Source of the DNA: Sporomusa acidovorans
GTDB lineage: Bacteria; Bacillota; Negativicutes; Sporomusales; Sporomusaceae
DNA length: 42,784 bases
Direction: 5' to 3'
Assembly (NCBI RefSeq): GCF_900101845.1
Contig: NZ_FNAM01000045.1
Span: 1-42,784, forward strand
Each line of letters begins with the position of its first letter. Position 1 is the first letter of the stretch. Positions 8,680-16,681 of the stretch are shown here, piece by piece. The notes below the pieces were generated by a model. It was not told the DNA's origin and made no database searches. It was given only the letters and a program-made list of their open reading frames with translations. The translations under genes were made by a program, and so were the position numbers.

Positions 8680-8716
8680 CGGGACGGCGAATCTTTTAGA
8701 CTCGCTAGCCCGGCTT
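8676..8716 (-). terminator. probable terminator of the acetyltransferase gene
   Basis: AAGCCGGG at 8676-8683 pairs with CCCGGCTT at 8709-8716, and GCGA/TCGC pairs inside. It lies 46 bases after the acetyltransferase stop codon. No good U-tract is seen on the minus strand, so it may work in both directions or be part of repeat A. Confidence 0.4.
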
Positions 8717-8761
8717 GCTTCTTTTTAGAAGCTATATCCGTACTGAAGTTATTAAAACACT

Positions 8762-9337
8762 CTATACCGCTATTGACTTACTATGACAAACCGGTTTCAG
8801 TTCAAGAAAACAAGGATTGCTATGTAGCCGTTTATCCATATACACAGTTTCAAGATTCTCTAATTTTTCCCTTCTTATTATATAATCCTGACTTAGCCAA
8901 AAAGGAAAGCCGCCTGGCAAAAACTTATGCGTATGCAGACAAATTGTCTGATAGCCGTATTGCTCACAATAGTTCTCTATGGCAGCCACCAACATACTGG
9001 CAATTCCCTGGCGGCGCAGTGAACGTTTTATATAACAGCGGGACAACTCGGCAGTAGCTGAATCATCATAACAACCACGCACTGCCTCCAGCCTGTCATC
9101 GTATGGCCTGATGGCAACGGTTCCCACAACCTGTCCGTTACTGTCAAAAACGGCAAACATCGCAGAATTATCAGGTATAATATACGCATTCTCCATGTTG
9201 GCAAGATCCCAGCGTACTGCTACGTCAGGTATATTAGGATATATCTCTTGCAGCATGGGGATGATGAAATCAAGAACAGATTGAATATCTCTTGCCGTAA
9301 TCTTGCGAATCGTCCAGTCTTTATGCTTAATTTCCAT
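8762..9337 (-). CDS. GNAT-family N-acetyltransferase
   Basis: A 191-aa protein with the GNAT acetyl-CoA fold: a beta strand region VVGTVAIRP, then the acetyl-CoA pyrophosphate loop RSLRRQGIASMLV (Q/RxxGxG/A type), and a C-terminal strand with LHTHKFLPGGFPFWLSQ. It should transfer an acetyl group from acetyl-CoA to an amine on a protein or small molecule; the acceptor is not predictable. The start at 9337 has GGAGAG 10 bases upstream. Its mRNA probably begins with the leader hairpin at 9414-9465, which shares a 13-base motif and a U-tract with the leader of the nickel transporter operon, so the two transcripts may respond to the same signal. A role in metal handling is inference only. Confidence 0.85.
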   Translation of the reverse strand: MEIKHKDWTIRKITARDIQSVLDFIIPMLQEIYPNIPDVAVRWDLANMENAYIIPDNSAMFAVFDSNGQVVGTVAIRPYDDRLEAVRGCYDDSATAELSRCYIKRSLRRQGIASMLVAAIENYCEQYGYQTICLHTHKFLPGGFPFWLSQDYIIRREKLENLETVYMDKRLHSNPCFLELKPVCHSKSIAV

Positions 9338-9413
9338 GTTAATCCACTCTCCTTTTTCAGCCGACGTTAAGCCGTCACATTCACTATTGCCAAGTATTTC
9401 CTGGTTTTTTCAA

Positions 9414-9465
9414 TAAAAAAAGCATGAAAAACCAAAGGACTCCATGCCCCTAATGGCTTCATGCC
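9414..9465 (-). promoter_or_regulatory. leader hairpin with U-tract upstream of the acetyltransferase gene
   Basis: On the minus strand GGCATGAAGCCAT opens the element, and TCATGC followed by seven T closes it, with an inner part that can fold (CCAT...ATGG). The outer stem and the motif GGCATGAAGYCAT recur in the nik leader at 14895-14951. It ends about 77 bases before the acetyltransferase start codon, so it is a candidate attenuator, though it could also simply end transcripts arriving from the nik operon. Confidence 0.5.
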
Positions 9466-9470
9466 TAAAT

Positions 9471-9498
9471 ATCTTATGCAACATAGTACATAATCCAA
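9471..9498 (-). promoter_or_regulatory. weak candidate promoter for the acetyltransferase leader
   Basis: TTGGAT (9493-9498) and TAAGAT (9471-9476) are spaced by 16 bases on the minus strand, just upstream of the leader hairpin. Two mismatches in each box region make this tentative. Confidence 0.3.
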
Positions 9499-9532
9499 AT
9501 CGATCCCGTAAGAGTCTTCATAACTCTTTATC

Positions 9533-9695
9533 TGGTGGAGCGTCTATGTTGAAAGCGTAAAAGAACTCGTGGGAATTTTTTCGCAAGGCGAGGCGGAGGA
9601 GGTGCGCATATCGGGAATATGTAAACCGACGACAACGAAGCATTGCGGGAAAAGGCCCGCGAAGTAATTATGATTTCAGCGTAGACGCTCCACCA
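9533..9695. mobile_element. MITE-like element with ~22-bp terminal inverted repeats
   Basis: The left end TGGTGGAGCGTCTATGTTGA and the inverted right end agree perfectly over the first 14 bases and at about 20 of 22 overall. The 163-bp interior has no convincing gene but is strongly foldable (TTTTTTCGCAAGGC can pair with GCATTGCGGGAAAA). I see no clear target-site duplication. It sits in the gap between nikE and the acetyltransferase leader. It may be a non-autonomous transposable element or a structured intergenic repeat. Confidence 0.55.
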
Positions 9696-9791
9696 ATATT
9701 TATTGTACAATACTAATTTGTTGTTGTAAAGAGTAAAACCGTATATGTGTCAAAACAGGATAAGAGTGGCGGCGAGCTTACTCATACCCTC

Positions 9792-10562
9792 TCAGGTTTC
9801 AAAGGGAATAACTGAAGCCAGCAGAGCTTTTGCATACTCATTTTGCGCATTAACCAAATTACCGCTCATAAGTTGTTCCACAATTTCACCTCTATACAAA
9901 AATACAATCTTATTACACAAATGCGCCACAACCTGTAAGTCGTGAGCCACAAAGAGATAGGTCATGTTCATTTCCAGGCGAAGCTTGTGGAGCAGATTCA
10001 TTGCCTGCGTTTGAACTGATACGTCCAAAGAGCTAATAGCCTCATCCAAAACGAGGAATCTCGGATTAGTGGAAATGGCTCTGGCAATACAGACACGCTG
10101 AAGCTGCCCGCCGCTCAGTTCATGAGGATAGCGGCCTTTTAGACCCGGCGCCAGGCTCACTTTAGCCAAAAGGACATCAATTTCACCATCTAAGCTTCCC
10201 TTGCGTCCTAATGCGTGCAGGGGCTCAGCAATGATCTCCCTGATGGTGTACTTGGGATTAACGGAAGAAGTATAGTCCTGAAAGACTACGCTCATTTTCC
10301 CCTGATTGGCTTTAATCCATTGGGGAACAGCCTGTCCCTCAATTAAAATGGACCCTTTGCCTTTATCAGGCTTCTCAAGCCCTAAAATCAGCCGGGACAG
10401 CGTACTTTTGCCACTGCCGCTTTCACCGATAAGGCCCACGCAGAGTCCTTCTTCAACCGTAAAGGTAACACCTTTTAAAATCTTGACTCTACTACCGCTA
10501 AATTTGCCGCCGGCTTTTACATAACTTTTTTCTACATTGTTAATTTCAACTAAATTAGGCAC
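9792..10562 (-). CDS. nikE: nickel ABC transporter ATP-binding protein NikE
   Basis: A 256-aa ATPase of the Opp/Nik class. Walker A is GESGSGKST, the signature LSGGQLQRVCIARA, Walker B FLVLDEAISSLD, and the switch His is in VAHDL. It pairs with NikD to power uptake through the NikBC channel. Its start overlaps the end of nikD by 8 bases, so the two are translationally coupled. It is the last gene of the nikABCDE operon; only an imperfect hairpin follows (about 9757-9788), then a MITE-like element. The nickel assignment rests on the NikA-like binding protein of the same operon. Confidence 0.88.
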   Translation of the reverse strand: MPNLVEINNVEKSYVKAGGKFSGSRVKILKGVTFTVEEGLCVGLIGESGSGKSTLSRLILGLEKPDKGKGSILIEGQAVPQWIKANQGKMSVVFQDYTSSVNPKYTIREIIAEPLHALGRKGSLDGEIDVLLAKVSLAPGLKGRYPHELSGGQLQRVCIARAISTNPRFLVLDEAISSLDVSVQTQAMNLLHKLRLEMNMTYLFVAHDLQVVAHLCNKIVFLYRGEIVEQLMSGNLVNAQNEYAKALLASVIPFET

Positions 10563-11391
10563 TGACCGCCCTCCGTTTCATGGCTTTTTGGAAAGACTGG
10601 GCCAATTCGCGCCTGCTGTCGATCAAATACTTGGTATATTCATGCTGAGGATTCTGGAATATTGATTTTGCTTCACCGTATTCCACCCGCTCCCCACAGC
10701 GCATAACCAAGAGCTGATCGGCAAGATACCGCACCACACCCAAATCATGGGAAATGAAAATTACAGCCGCTCCTATTTGCTGCCTTAGCCGCCTAAACTC
10801 TTCCACAACCAGACGCTGATTGATGGAATCCAAAGCGGTTGTCGGTTCATCAGCCACAATAATATCAGGTTTCATGGCCAGTGCCGTCGCCACCATACAG
10901 CGCTGCAGCATACCACCGGAAAGTTGATGGGGATATTTTTTGAGTACCTGTTCCGGCTCAGGCATATTGACCTTCTTTAAAGCCGTCAGTGCCATCGCCA
11001 TTGCTTCCGGCCGGGATATTCCTTTAATCTCGCTAAAGGTTTCAGCCAGCTGACTGCCGATCTTCGCCAGCGGATCAAAGGCCGACATGGCATCCTGTAA
11101 AATCATGCAAATCCGCTGCCCCCGGATCGCTCGCAGCGTACTTTCCTCTTGTTGCAACAAGTCAAAAATTTCCTGACCGCTTACTAACTCAGCCGTTCCC
11201 GCCGTGTGCAGCCAAGGATTGGTGAGGCCCAGGATGGCTTTGACCGTCATCGACTTACCGCTGCCGCTTTCGCCCACAATCCCCAGGCAACTTTTCTTTT
11301 TTAGTTCGAAACTGACACCGTGAATGACTTCTTCTTGATTCCTGAGATCAGTGACCTTCAAATTCCGTACAACTAATACATTACTCATCAA
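10555..11391 (-). CDS. nikD: nickel ABC transporter ATP-binding protein NikD
   Basis: A 278-aa Opp/Nik-class ATPase: Walker A GESGSGKSM, signature LSGGMLQRCMVATALA, Walker B IIVADEPTTALD, switch His in FISHDLGVV. The C-terminal extension (GEAKSIFQNPQHEYTKYL) is typical of the oligopeptide/nickel subclass. It overlaps nikC by 4 bases and nikE by 8, so the whole set is one operon. It drives import in the inner membrane together with NikE. Oligopeptide import is the alternative reading, disfavoured by the NikA match. Confidence 0.88.
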   Translation of the reverse strand: MMSNVLVVRNLKVTDLRNQEEVIHGVSFELKKKSCLGIVGESGSGKSMTVKAILGLTNPWLHTAGTAELVSGQEIFDLLQQEESTLRAIRGQRICMILQDAMSAFDPLAKIGSQLAETFSEIKGISRPEAMAMALTALKKVNMPEPEQVLKKYPHQLSGGMLQRCMVATALAMKPDIIVADEPTTALDSINQRLVVEEFRRLRQQIGAAVIFISHDLGVVRYLADQLLVMRCGERVEYGEAKSIFQNPQHEYTKYLIDSRRELAQSFQKAMKRRAVSA

Positions 11392-12269
11392 GCCACCGCC
11401 TTCTTGCGTGTAAAAATAGATAGATGTTTTTTCCCGCTTTTATCCATCTGTGGATCTAAAGCTTCCTGAATACTGTCACCCAAAAAATTAAAAGCGGCGA
11501 CCACCAGAAAAATGGCAAAACCCGGCGGCAGCATCTGCCAAGGATTCATTATTAAGACCCTTTTTGCCTCATTCAGCATCATGCCCCATTCCGCTGCCGG
11601 CGGTTGAACGCCTAAACCTAAAAAGGATAAGGCGGAAATATTCAAAATGATGCCGCCGGCATCCAAAGTAGCCAATACGCAGATTTCTCCCAGGGCGCCA
11701 GTCAAGAGATGGTGGCAAATAATATGCCGGGCACTGCAGCCGGACACCCGGGCAAAACAAATGTAGTTTTTGTCCATAAACTGAATGACGATGGAACGGA
11801 TCATCCGGACATACCAAGCCCATTTAGCGATAACCATAGCGAGTAAAATATTAAAAATCCCGGTTCCCATAACACCGATAATAGCTAAAATCAGCACCTC
11901 ATTGGGAAAAGACAGCATAATATCACAGACACGCATAATGGCTTCATCTACCCAGCCCCGAAAATAGCCGGCAACAACTCCTAACACAATGCCGATACTG
12001 ATTGTACAGAACATAGCGGCCAGCGACCAAAGAACAGTTATTTGACCGCCCCACAAAATCCGGGACAAAATATCCCGTCCCAATTGATCTGTTCCTAACC
12101 AGTGTTCAGCTGAAGGGGGGGCAAACTTGTCGGCAACATCCTGATGGGCCGGATAATAAGGCGCAATAATCGGCGCAAATAACGATAGTAATATGACAAT
12201 ACCTAAAAAGGCTGCCGTAACAAGTGCTACTTTATCAGCTTTAAATCTTGTCCAAAAACCTGCCATCAT
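11388..12269 (-). CDS. nikC: nickel ABC transporter permease NikC
   Basis: A 293-aa inner-membrane permease with about six hydrophobic segments. It has the N-terminal region typical of the DppC/NikC group (HWLGTDQLGRDILSRILWGG) and a C-terminal coupling region followed by the GGIILNISALSFLGLGVQPP segment that marks these permeases. It forms the channel with NikB; their genes overlap by 4 bases. The extended C-terminus (QMDKSGKKHLSIFTRKKAVA) is basic and faces the cytoplasm. Confidence 0.88.
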   Translation of the reverse strand: MMAGFWTRFKADKVALVTAAFLGIVILLSLFAPIIAPYYPAHQDVADKFAPPSAEHWLGTDQLGRDILSRILWGGQITVLWSLAAMFCTISIGIVLGVVAGYFRGWVDEAIMRVCDIMLSFPNEVLILAIIGVMGTGIFNILLAMVIAKWAWYVRMIRSIVIQFMDKNYICFARVSGCSARHIICHHLLTGALGEICVLATLDAGGIILNISALSFLGLGVQPPAAEWGMMLNEAKRVLIMNPWQMLPPGFAIFLVVAAFNFLGDSIQEALDPQMDKSGKKHLSIFTRKKAVA

Positions 12270-13201
12270 GCTCCCTCCTCCTGCCGCATTCTGGGATCAA
12301 GAACAGTCACGCCAATATCTACCAGCAGATTGCACACTACAAATAATATGGCCATAATTAGCACATACGCCTGGATGATCGGGAAATCCCGGTCAAAAAT
12401 AGCGGTAACACAAAGGCGCCCAACTCCGGGCCAGGCAAAAATATTTTCAACGACAACCGTACCGGCAATAAGTTTGGGAATAGACATGCCCACAGCAGTC
12501 AATGACGAATGCAGCGAATTTTTTAAAACGTGCTTGGTAATGGTGCTGTTTTTCAAACCTCTGACTTTGGCATATAAAACAAAATTAGCCTGTTTATTTT
12601 GAATCATGGTGTTCCTGAGCAGACGCACATAGGTGGCAATATAACCAAGCGCTAATGTCACCGCCGGTAAAACGACGGAAGCGGGCGTGTTCATGCCGCT
12701 GGTCGGAAAAACAGGAATTTTTACAGCTAACAGCCACATTAACAAAATTCCTACCCAGAAGGACGGAATGGCTGTTCCTACAAAAATAAGGCCACGAATA
12801 AGTATATCCAGGGCACTGCCTTCCTGTAAAGCACAGAATACGCCGGCAGCTATCGATACCGTCAAAATAATCACCAAAGCTGCAGCGGCCAGATACAAGG
12901 TAGCGGGAATGGCTTCGGCAAATTCATTGACAACCGGTTGTCTCGTAATATACGACTTGCCGAAATCGCCGTGCAAAGCCTTGGTTATCCAATCAGCATA
13001 GCGGGTCATAAAGGGTTTATCCAATCCCAGCTCCTGTCTGATCTCAGCGACATTTTCCTCGGTGGGCGTGGTGCCGCTTACCCGGATAGCTACTTCGGCC
13101 GGATCACTGGGACTTAAATTAATAAGAATAAAGGAAAAGAAGGAGATTCCGATAAAAATCGGAATCATCCACAGAATTCGTTTGATGATATAAAATTTCA
13201 T
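12266..13201 (-). CDS. nikB: nickel ABC transporter permease NikB
   Basis: A 311-aa permease of the DppB/NikB group, starting MKFYIIKRILWMIPIFIGIS with an immediate membrane segment. It contains the periplasmic LGLDKPFMTRYADWITKALH and the GDFGKSYITRQPV block characteristic of the group, then a coupling region and five further membrane segments. It lies 50 bases after nikA and overlaps nikC by 4 bases. Together with NikC it forms the transmembrane path for nickel chelates. Confidence 0.88.
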   Translation of the reverse strand: MKFYIIKRILWMIPIFIGISFFSFILINLSPSDPAEVAIRVSGTTPTEENVAEIRQELGLDKPFMTRYADWITKALHGDFGKSYITRQPVVNEFAEAIPATLYLAAAALVIILTVSIAAGVFCALQEGSALDILIRGLIFVGTAIPSFWVGILLMWLLAVKIPVFPTSGMNTPASVVLPAVTLALGYIATYVRLLRNTMIQNKQANFVLYAKVRGLKNSTITKHVLKNSLHSSLTAVGMSIPKLIAGTVVVENIFAWPGVGRLCVTAIFDRDFPIIQAYVLIMAILFVVCNLLVDIGVTVLDPRMRQEEGA

Positions 13202-13251
13202 CGGTTCTCCCCAATCCAGGATATTGGTGCATTATCGCTTCAATCAGTGTC

Positions 13252-14850
13252 TTACTTGCCAAAATACATCTTTTCAAAGGGAATTTCATATTGAGAATCG
13301 TTGAAGCCCACTCCCTGCAAGCCTTTGATGGCAACAGCCTTGGTCTTGGAATAAGAAATGGGAACATAGACGCACTGGTCATTCACATAGGTCAAAATTT
13401 CTTTGTATTGTTCCGCCCGCTTGCCGGTATCAGCTTCAATCATAATTTTTGTGATGACATCATCCAGCCACTGTTTTCTCTCCAGGCCTTTTTGGGCCTG
13501 ACAGTCTCCATGAGCGGGAATTCTCCAGGAAGATACATAAGATTGCGGATCATAGGGCGTGCCCCAGGATAACGAATATTGCAGATCGAAATCACCTGTT
13601 CGCTGCCTATCAAGAAAAGCCTGTTTTTCTTCAGCCAGAATATTCATTTTAACGCCCACGGCTGCCAAATCCGCCTGGACGGATTCGGCAATAGTCCCTT
13701 CCTGCGCGTTCTTGGCGTTATAGGAAAAAGTCACTTCGCATTTCTTGCCGTCTTTGACACGAATGCCGTCGTCACCTTTAATCCAGCCGGCTTCATCCAT
13801 TAGTTTGTCAGCTTGCGCCGGATCGTAGGCGAATGTTTTTAAAGCAATATCGCAAAACGGCACAGTTTTCGACATCAAAGTATCGGCCTGATCTTCAGAT
13901 CCGTTTAATATTCCTTGTATGATATTTTGCTTGTTGATAGCATGTTCAAAAGCTTGACGAACTTTCAAGTCCCGGGTAACAGGCGCATTGGTGTTTAACA
14001 GAATAGCGCGGGAGGCAACCGGCGGACTGAGATACGTTTTATAGGTTCCTTCCCTTTCCAGTTTCTTATAAGAATCCAAGTCAATCTGATCACCGTCCGC
14101 CCCGAACAGGAGGTCTATCTCCCCTTTTTGCAGCGCCAGCAAGATAGTCTGCGGATCAGGCATAACTTTCCAGTTCAAAGTGGCAACTTTGGTTTTTTCA
14201 CCCCAGTAATTTTCGTTGCGAACAAAGGTGGCGTACTGATTTTTCCGATGTTTGGCCAAAATCCAGGGACCGGTTCCCACATAGCCATTGACGCCATTAT
14301 GGGTTGTGCCGTTAATAAAGCATTTGGGCGAAATGAAACGGAACGGCCTGGTCAGCCCCAATTCAACCAGCGTTGGATAATACGGATGCTTTAGTACTAA
14401 TTTAAAGGTATGGTCGTCAACAACCACGTTTTCTTTGATTTCATTAACCATGTCCAGCCATTGATGCCGCTTGATGTTAGCCACAATGGCATCCATATTT
14501 ACCTTGACCGCCTGGGCGTTAAACGGTTCTCCGTCAGTAAAAGTAACGCCTTTGCGCAAATGGAAGGTATATTCCAAGCCGTCGGGCGAAATTTCCCAAC
14601 TTTCCGCCAGTGACGGCACAACTTTGCCGCCTTCGTTTTTGGTCAACCCCTCAAAGACCATATTTTGAGCGGCCATTTCTCCCAGATATAAATGCGGGTT
14701 GATGTCACGGATATCTTTCGTGCTGGCGTAGTTAATTTCATTTCTGCCGGCAACACCCGCATTGCCGCCGCTACTTTGGCTGCAGCCGGCAACCAGGCTG
14801 GTGCACAAAGCAATTGTCAATACCAATGCTAGAATTTTATTGAAATTCAT
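13252..14850 (-). CDS. nikA: nickel ABC transporter substrate-binding lipoprotein NikA
   Basis: A 532-aa SBP_bac_5-family binding protein. The signal peptide MNFNKILALVLTIALCTSLV ends in the lipobox VAGC, so it should be lipid-anchored at the periplasmic face. Many stretches match E. coli NikA as I remember it: INPHLY, NEGGKVVPSLAESW, LTRPFRFISPKCF, GTGPWILAKHRKNQY, VRNENYWGEK and ADTLMSKTVPFCD. The histidine in SSWRIPAHGDCQ corresponds to the E. coli residue that binds the nickel-histidine complex. This is why I call the operon nickel rather than peptide. The start at 14850 follows AAGGAG; the open frame runs a little further upstream. Nickel would serve enzymes such as hydrogenase or CO dehydrogenase, none of which lie in this window. 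Confidence 0.88.
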   Translation of the reverse strand: MNFNKILALVLTIALCTSLVAGCSQSSGGNAGVAGRNEINYASTKDIRDINPHLYLGEMAAQNMVFEGLTKNEGGKVVPSLAESWEISPDGLEYTFHLRKGVTFTDGEPFNAQAVKVNMDAIVANIKRHQWLDMVNEIKENVVVDDHTFKLVLKHPYYPTLVELGLTRPFRFISPKCFINGTTHNGVNGYVGTGPWILAKHRKNQYATFVRNENYWGEKTKVATLNWKVMPDPQTILLALQKGEIDLLFGADGDQIDLDSYKKLEREGTYKTYLSPPVASRAILLNTNAPVTRDLKVRQAFEHAINKQNIIQGILNGSEDQADTLMSKTVPFCDIALKTFAYDPAQADKLMDEAGWIKGDDGIRVKDGKKCEVTFSYNAKNAQEGTIAESVQADLAAVGVKMNILAEEKQAFLDRQRTGDFDLQYSLSWGTPYDPQSYVSSWRIPAHGDCQAQKGLERKQWLDDVITKIMIEADTGKRAEQYKEILTYVNDQCVYVPISYSKTKAVAIKGLQGVGFNDSQYEIPFEKMYFGK

Positions 14851-14894
14851 TTTAACTCTCCTTTTTAATCGGTTACCTTTATAAGCTTTTTGAC

Positions 14895-14951
14895 AAAAAA
14901 AAGGCATGAGCCACCAAGCAAATATATATTTGCTTGGTATGACTTCATGCC
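14895..14951 (-). promoter_or_regulatory. leader hairpin with U-tract upstream of nikA (candidate attenuator)
   Basis: On the minus strand GGCATGA pairs with TCATGCC, which is followed by eight T. Inside, ACCAAGCAAATA pairs with TATTTGCTTGGT, leaving AGTCAT unpaired on the 5' side and GGC on the 3' side. It lies about 45 bases before the nikA start, inside the probable transcript. The opening GGCATGAAGTCAT matches the acetyltransferase leader at 9414-9465 except for one base. The plus-strand reading GGTATGACTTCATGCC is also a dyad, so a DNA-binding nickel regulator is a second possibility. Confidence 0.6.
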
Positions 14952-15030
14952 ATGTTCTGCTACTTTATGCTATTGATTTGTACAAATTCTTACACCATTT
15001 GCAAATTTTCAAATTCGCACTTATGTATAA

Positions 15031-15059
15031 ATATTATCATTTTTAGATGATTTTGTAAA
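15031..15059 (-). promoter_or_regulatory. candidate nik operon promoter
   Basis: TTTACA (15054-15059) and TAATAT (15031-15036) are 17 bases apart on the minus strand in a very AT-rich stretch. Transcription would start near 15024, giving a leader of about 175 bases that includes the hairpin at 14895-14951. Confidence 0.45.
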
Positions 15060-15116
15060 TACAGTTGTGATTTTTTTATCATAAACGGCTGGAGAAAAAT
15101 CAATATTGTTAAATAA

Positions 15117-16298
15117 TCAGCCAAGCCACGCCCAATTTATAAATAATCCGGTGCAAACCAACAGCCCTACGGCACTCATAGTGATTAGGCAGTAGAAAAC
15201 GGCGTCAGGAAGCTTCGCCAAGAATAAATAGACTGGCAATATAACCAGGACAAAACGGGCCATACTGTAAAGCGGATAAATGGGAGAGGTTGAAAACATG
15301 GGCACGAAAAACCAAAACCAGCCGAGCAGGGTATAAGTCCAGGGAAGCCGGAACGCCGGAATGACGGTTACCGCCAAGAGTGCAATAAAAGCAAGCGCGA
15401 CCAGCACAGCATCTAAGTAAACCCCGACCTCCAGACTAGGGACGCCGGCAACAACTAAGTTTACATTGTTCCAAAAATTGTCCCAGGGAAGACCAAAGCG
15501 CCTGCCCCAGGCCTGCTGGGAATGAACAAAAGCCAGCGGATCGGCAAACAATAGATAATTATACAGACAAAACCCGGACAAAGCAATGAGAGGCAACAGC
15601 ACTGCAATCATGTTAATCGTAACTTTTCGTTTCTGTCGGTAATAGACAATACATTCCCATAGTATAACAGGAACCAGTAAAATTCCCAGATTACGGCATA
15701 ATGCCGTCAGCGCGGCAAAGAGACCTGCAGACCACCAGCTTCTTGTCCGCAAACAGTATAAAGAGGCCAATGCAAACACAATAAAAATCGATTCCGTATA
15801 AACGCTATTTAAAAAAAAGGAAGTAGGCAGAAGCGCGTAGGCAATAAGCGCTTTTTTTACCTCTATTTCCGGGAAATTCAGTAAAAAAGTTTTCGCCATC
15901 AAATAAAAACTTATAAAAGTAAAAAGATTGCACAAAATAAAGCCTGCCGTCACATAGCTTAAGCCAAAACCAGCCAGCAGCTTGATCAATAGCAGGATCA
16001 ACGGAAAAAAAACAATGCTTTGCAGATTATAGCCATGTTCAGCAATATATGTATACCAATGAGCGTCCCATTTGATAAATTTTTCTACAAGCGGTGGTGC
16101 TCCGGCTGCTGACGGGTTAATAAATCCCGCCGCTTCCCGGCTTGGCAGATCGCCAATAAGAAAGAGCGCTGCCAGAATGATTGCCGTATGAAGGCCAAAA
16201 GTCACAAAACCGATGCGGATGGCTGTTACATCTTTGATCATAGTAAAACTGACTATTCTAGAAACGAAATTAACCAGCATATTTCCGTTTGACACCAT
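15117..16298 (-). CDS. polytopic membrane glycosyltransferase, PIG-V/mannosyltransferase 2-like
   Basis: A 393-aa inner-membrane protein with about ten hydrophobic segments. The block KWDAHWYTYIAEHGY after the first segment, together with PTSFFLNSVYTESIF, is the pattern of the PIG-V-like GT-C family, which transfers a sugar from a lipid carrier on the outer face of the membrane. Start ATG 16298 follows AGGAGG closely. It is monocistronic as far as I can see: a hairpin lies upstream (16381-16427) and the nik leader downstream. Acceptor and donor sugars cannot be told from the sequence. Confidence 0.75.
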   Translation of the reverse strand: MVSNGNMLVNFVSRIVSFTMIKDVTAIRIGFVTFGLHTAIILAALFLIGDLPSREAAGFINPSAAGAPPLVEKFIKWDAHWYTYIAEHGYNLQSIVFFPLILLLIKLLAGFGLSYVTAGFILCNLFTFISFYLMAKTFLLNFPEIEVKKALIAYALLPTSFFLNSVYTESIFIVFALASLYCLRTRSWWSAGLFAALTALCRNLGILLVPVILWECIVYYRQKRKVTINMIAVLLPLIALSGFCLYNYLLFADPLAFVHSQQAWGRRFGLPWDNFWNNVNLVVAGVPSLEVGVYLDAVLVALAFIALLAVTVIPAFRLPWTYTLLGWFWFFVPMFSTSPIYPLYSMARFVLVILPVYLFLAKLPDAVFYCLITMSAVGLLVCTGLFINWAWLG

Positions 16299-16380
16299 AG
16301 ACCTCCTAGTATGATCATTGATTTACCATCCATAGAATGCTTGATAACAGGTAAATATGCATAACCGGCGTGTTGTATGA

Positions 16381-16427
16381 TACGAAAGCGGCTGCCTCAT
16401 GAACCTACATGAGGCAGCCCCTTCGTA
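16381..16427. terminator. strong hairpin at the end of the long MOP operon
   Basis: GGCTGCCTCATG at 16390-16401 pairs perfectly with 16408-16419 around a 6-base loop, and TACGAA/TTCGTA adds an outer stem. It lies about 50 bases after the 46-aa gene and before the membrane glycosyltransferase gene. There is no long U-tract, so termination may be partial. Confidence 0.55.
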
Positions 16428-16473
16428 AAACGGAAAGGTAAATAGGGAGTGGAGATTGATCTATTGGGGAAAG

Positions 16474-16614
16474 CTACCGTTTGCCTTTGCAGCCGCCACC
16501 GCAATCTTTCTGATTGCGGCACTGTTCTACATCCGCTAACTCACGGGCGAACTCAAGGTTTTTTTGATCCTTATCGTTACAGCACTGTTCGTTTTTACGG
16601 TTTTCCTTTCTCAT
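16474..16614 (-). CDS. small Cys-rich protein (46 aa), last gene of the MOP operon
   Basis: Start ATG 16614 (MRKENRKNEQCC) sits behind GGAGGTGATACT, a better choice than the open-frame start at 16677. It is very hydrophilic and charged, with five cysteines (C11, C12, C32, C38, C42) and a glycine-rich end CGGGCKGKR. The spacing could bind a metal ion or Fe-S cluster, or act as a thiol carrier. It follows the ligase-phosphatase gene by 67 bases on the same strand and precedes a strong hairpin. I do not recognise the family. Confidence 0.6.
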   Translation of the reverse strand: MRKENRKNEQCCNDKDQKNLEFARELADVEQCRNQKDCGGGCKGKR

Positions 16615-16681
16615 AGTATCACCTCCGATAGATATTGTGTCCAAATCAACTCCATTCATGCTGAAAGTAATTGGCAATCAT

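Noticed and set aside
9528..9710. 60-codon minus-strand open frame inside the MITE-like element
   Set aside because: It spans the inverted ends, has no ribosome site, and its composition (proline and arginine runs) reflects the repeat rather than a protein.
14895..14951. Known NiCo riboswitch upstream of nikA
   Set aside because: I see none of the guanine-rich conserved blocks I expect for that class; the element is kept only as an unclassified leader hairpin.
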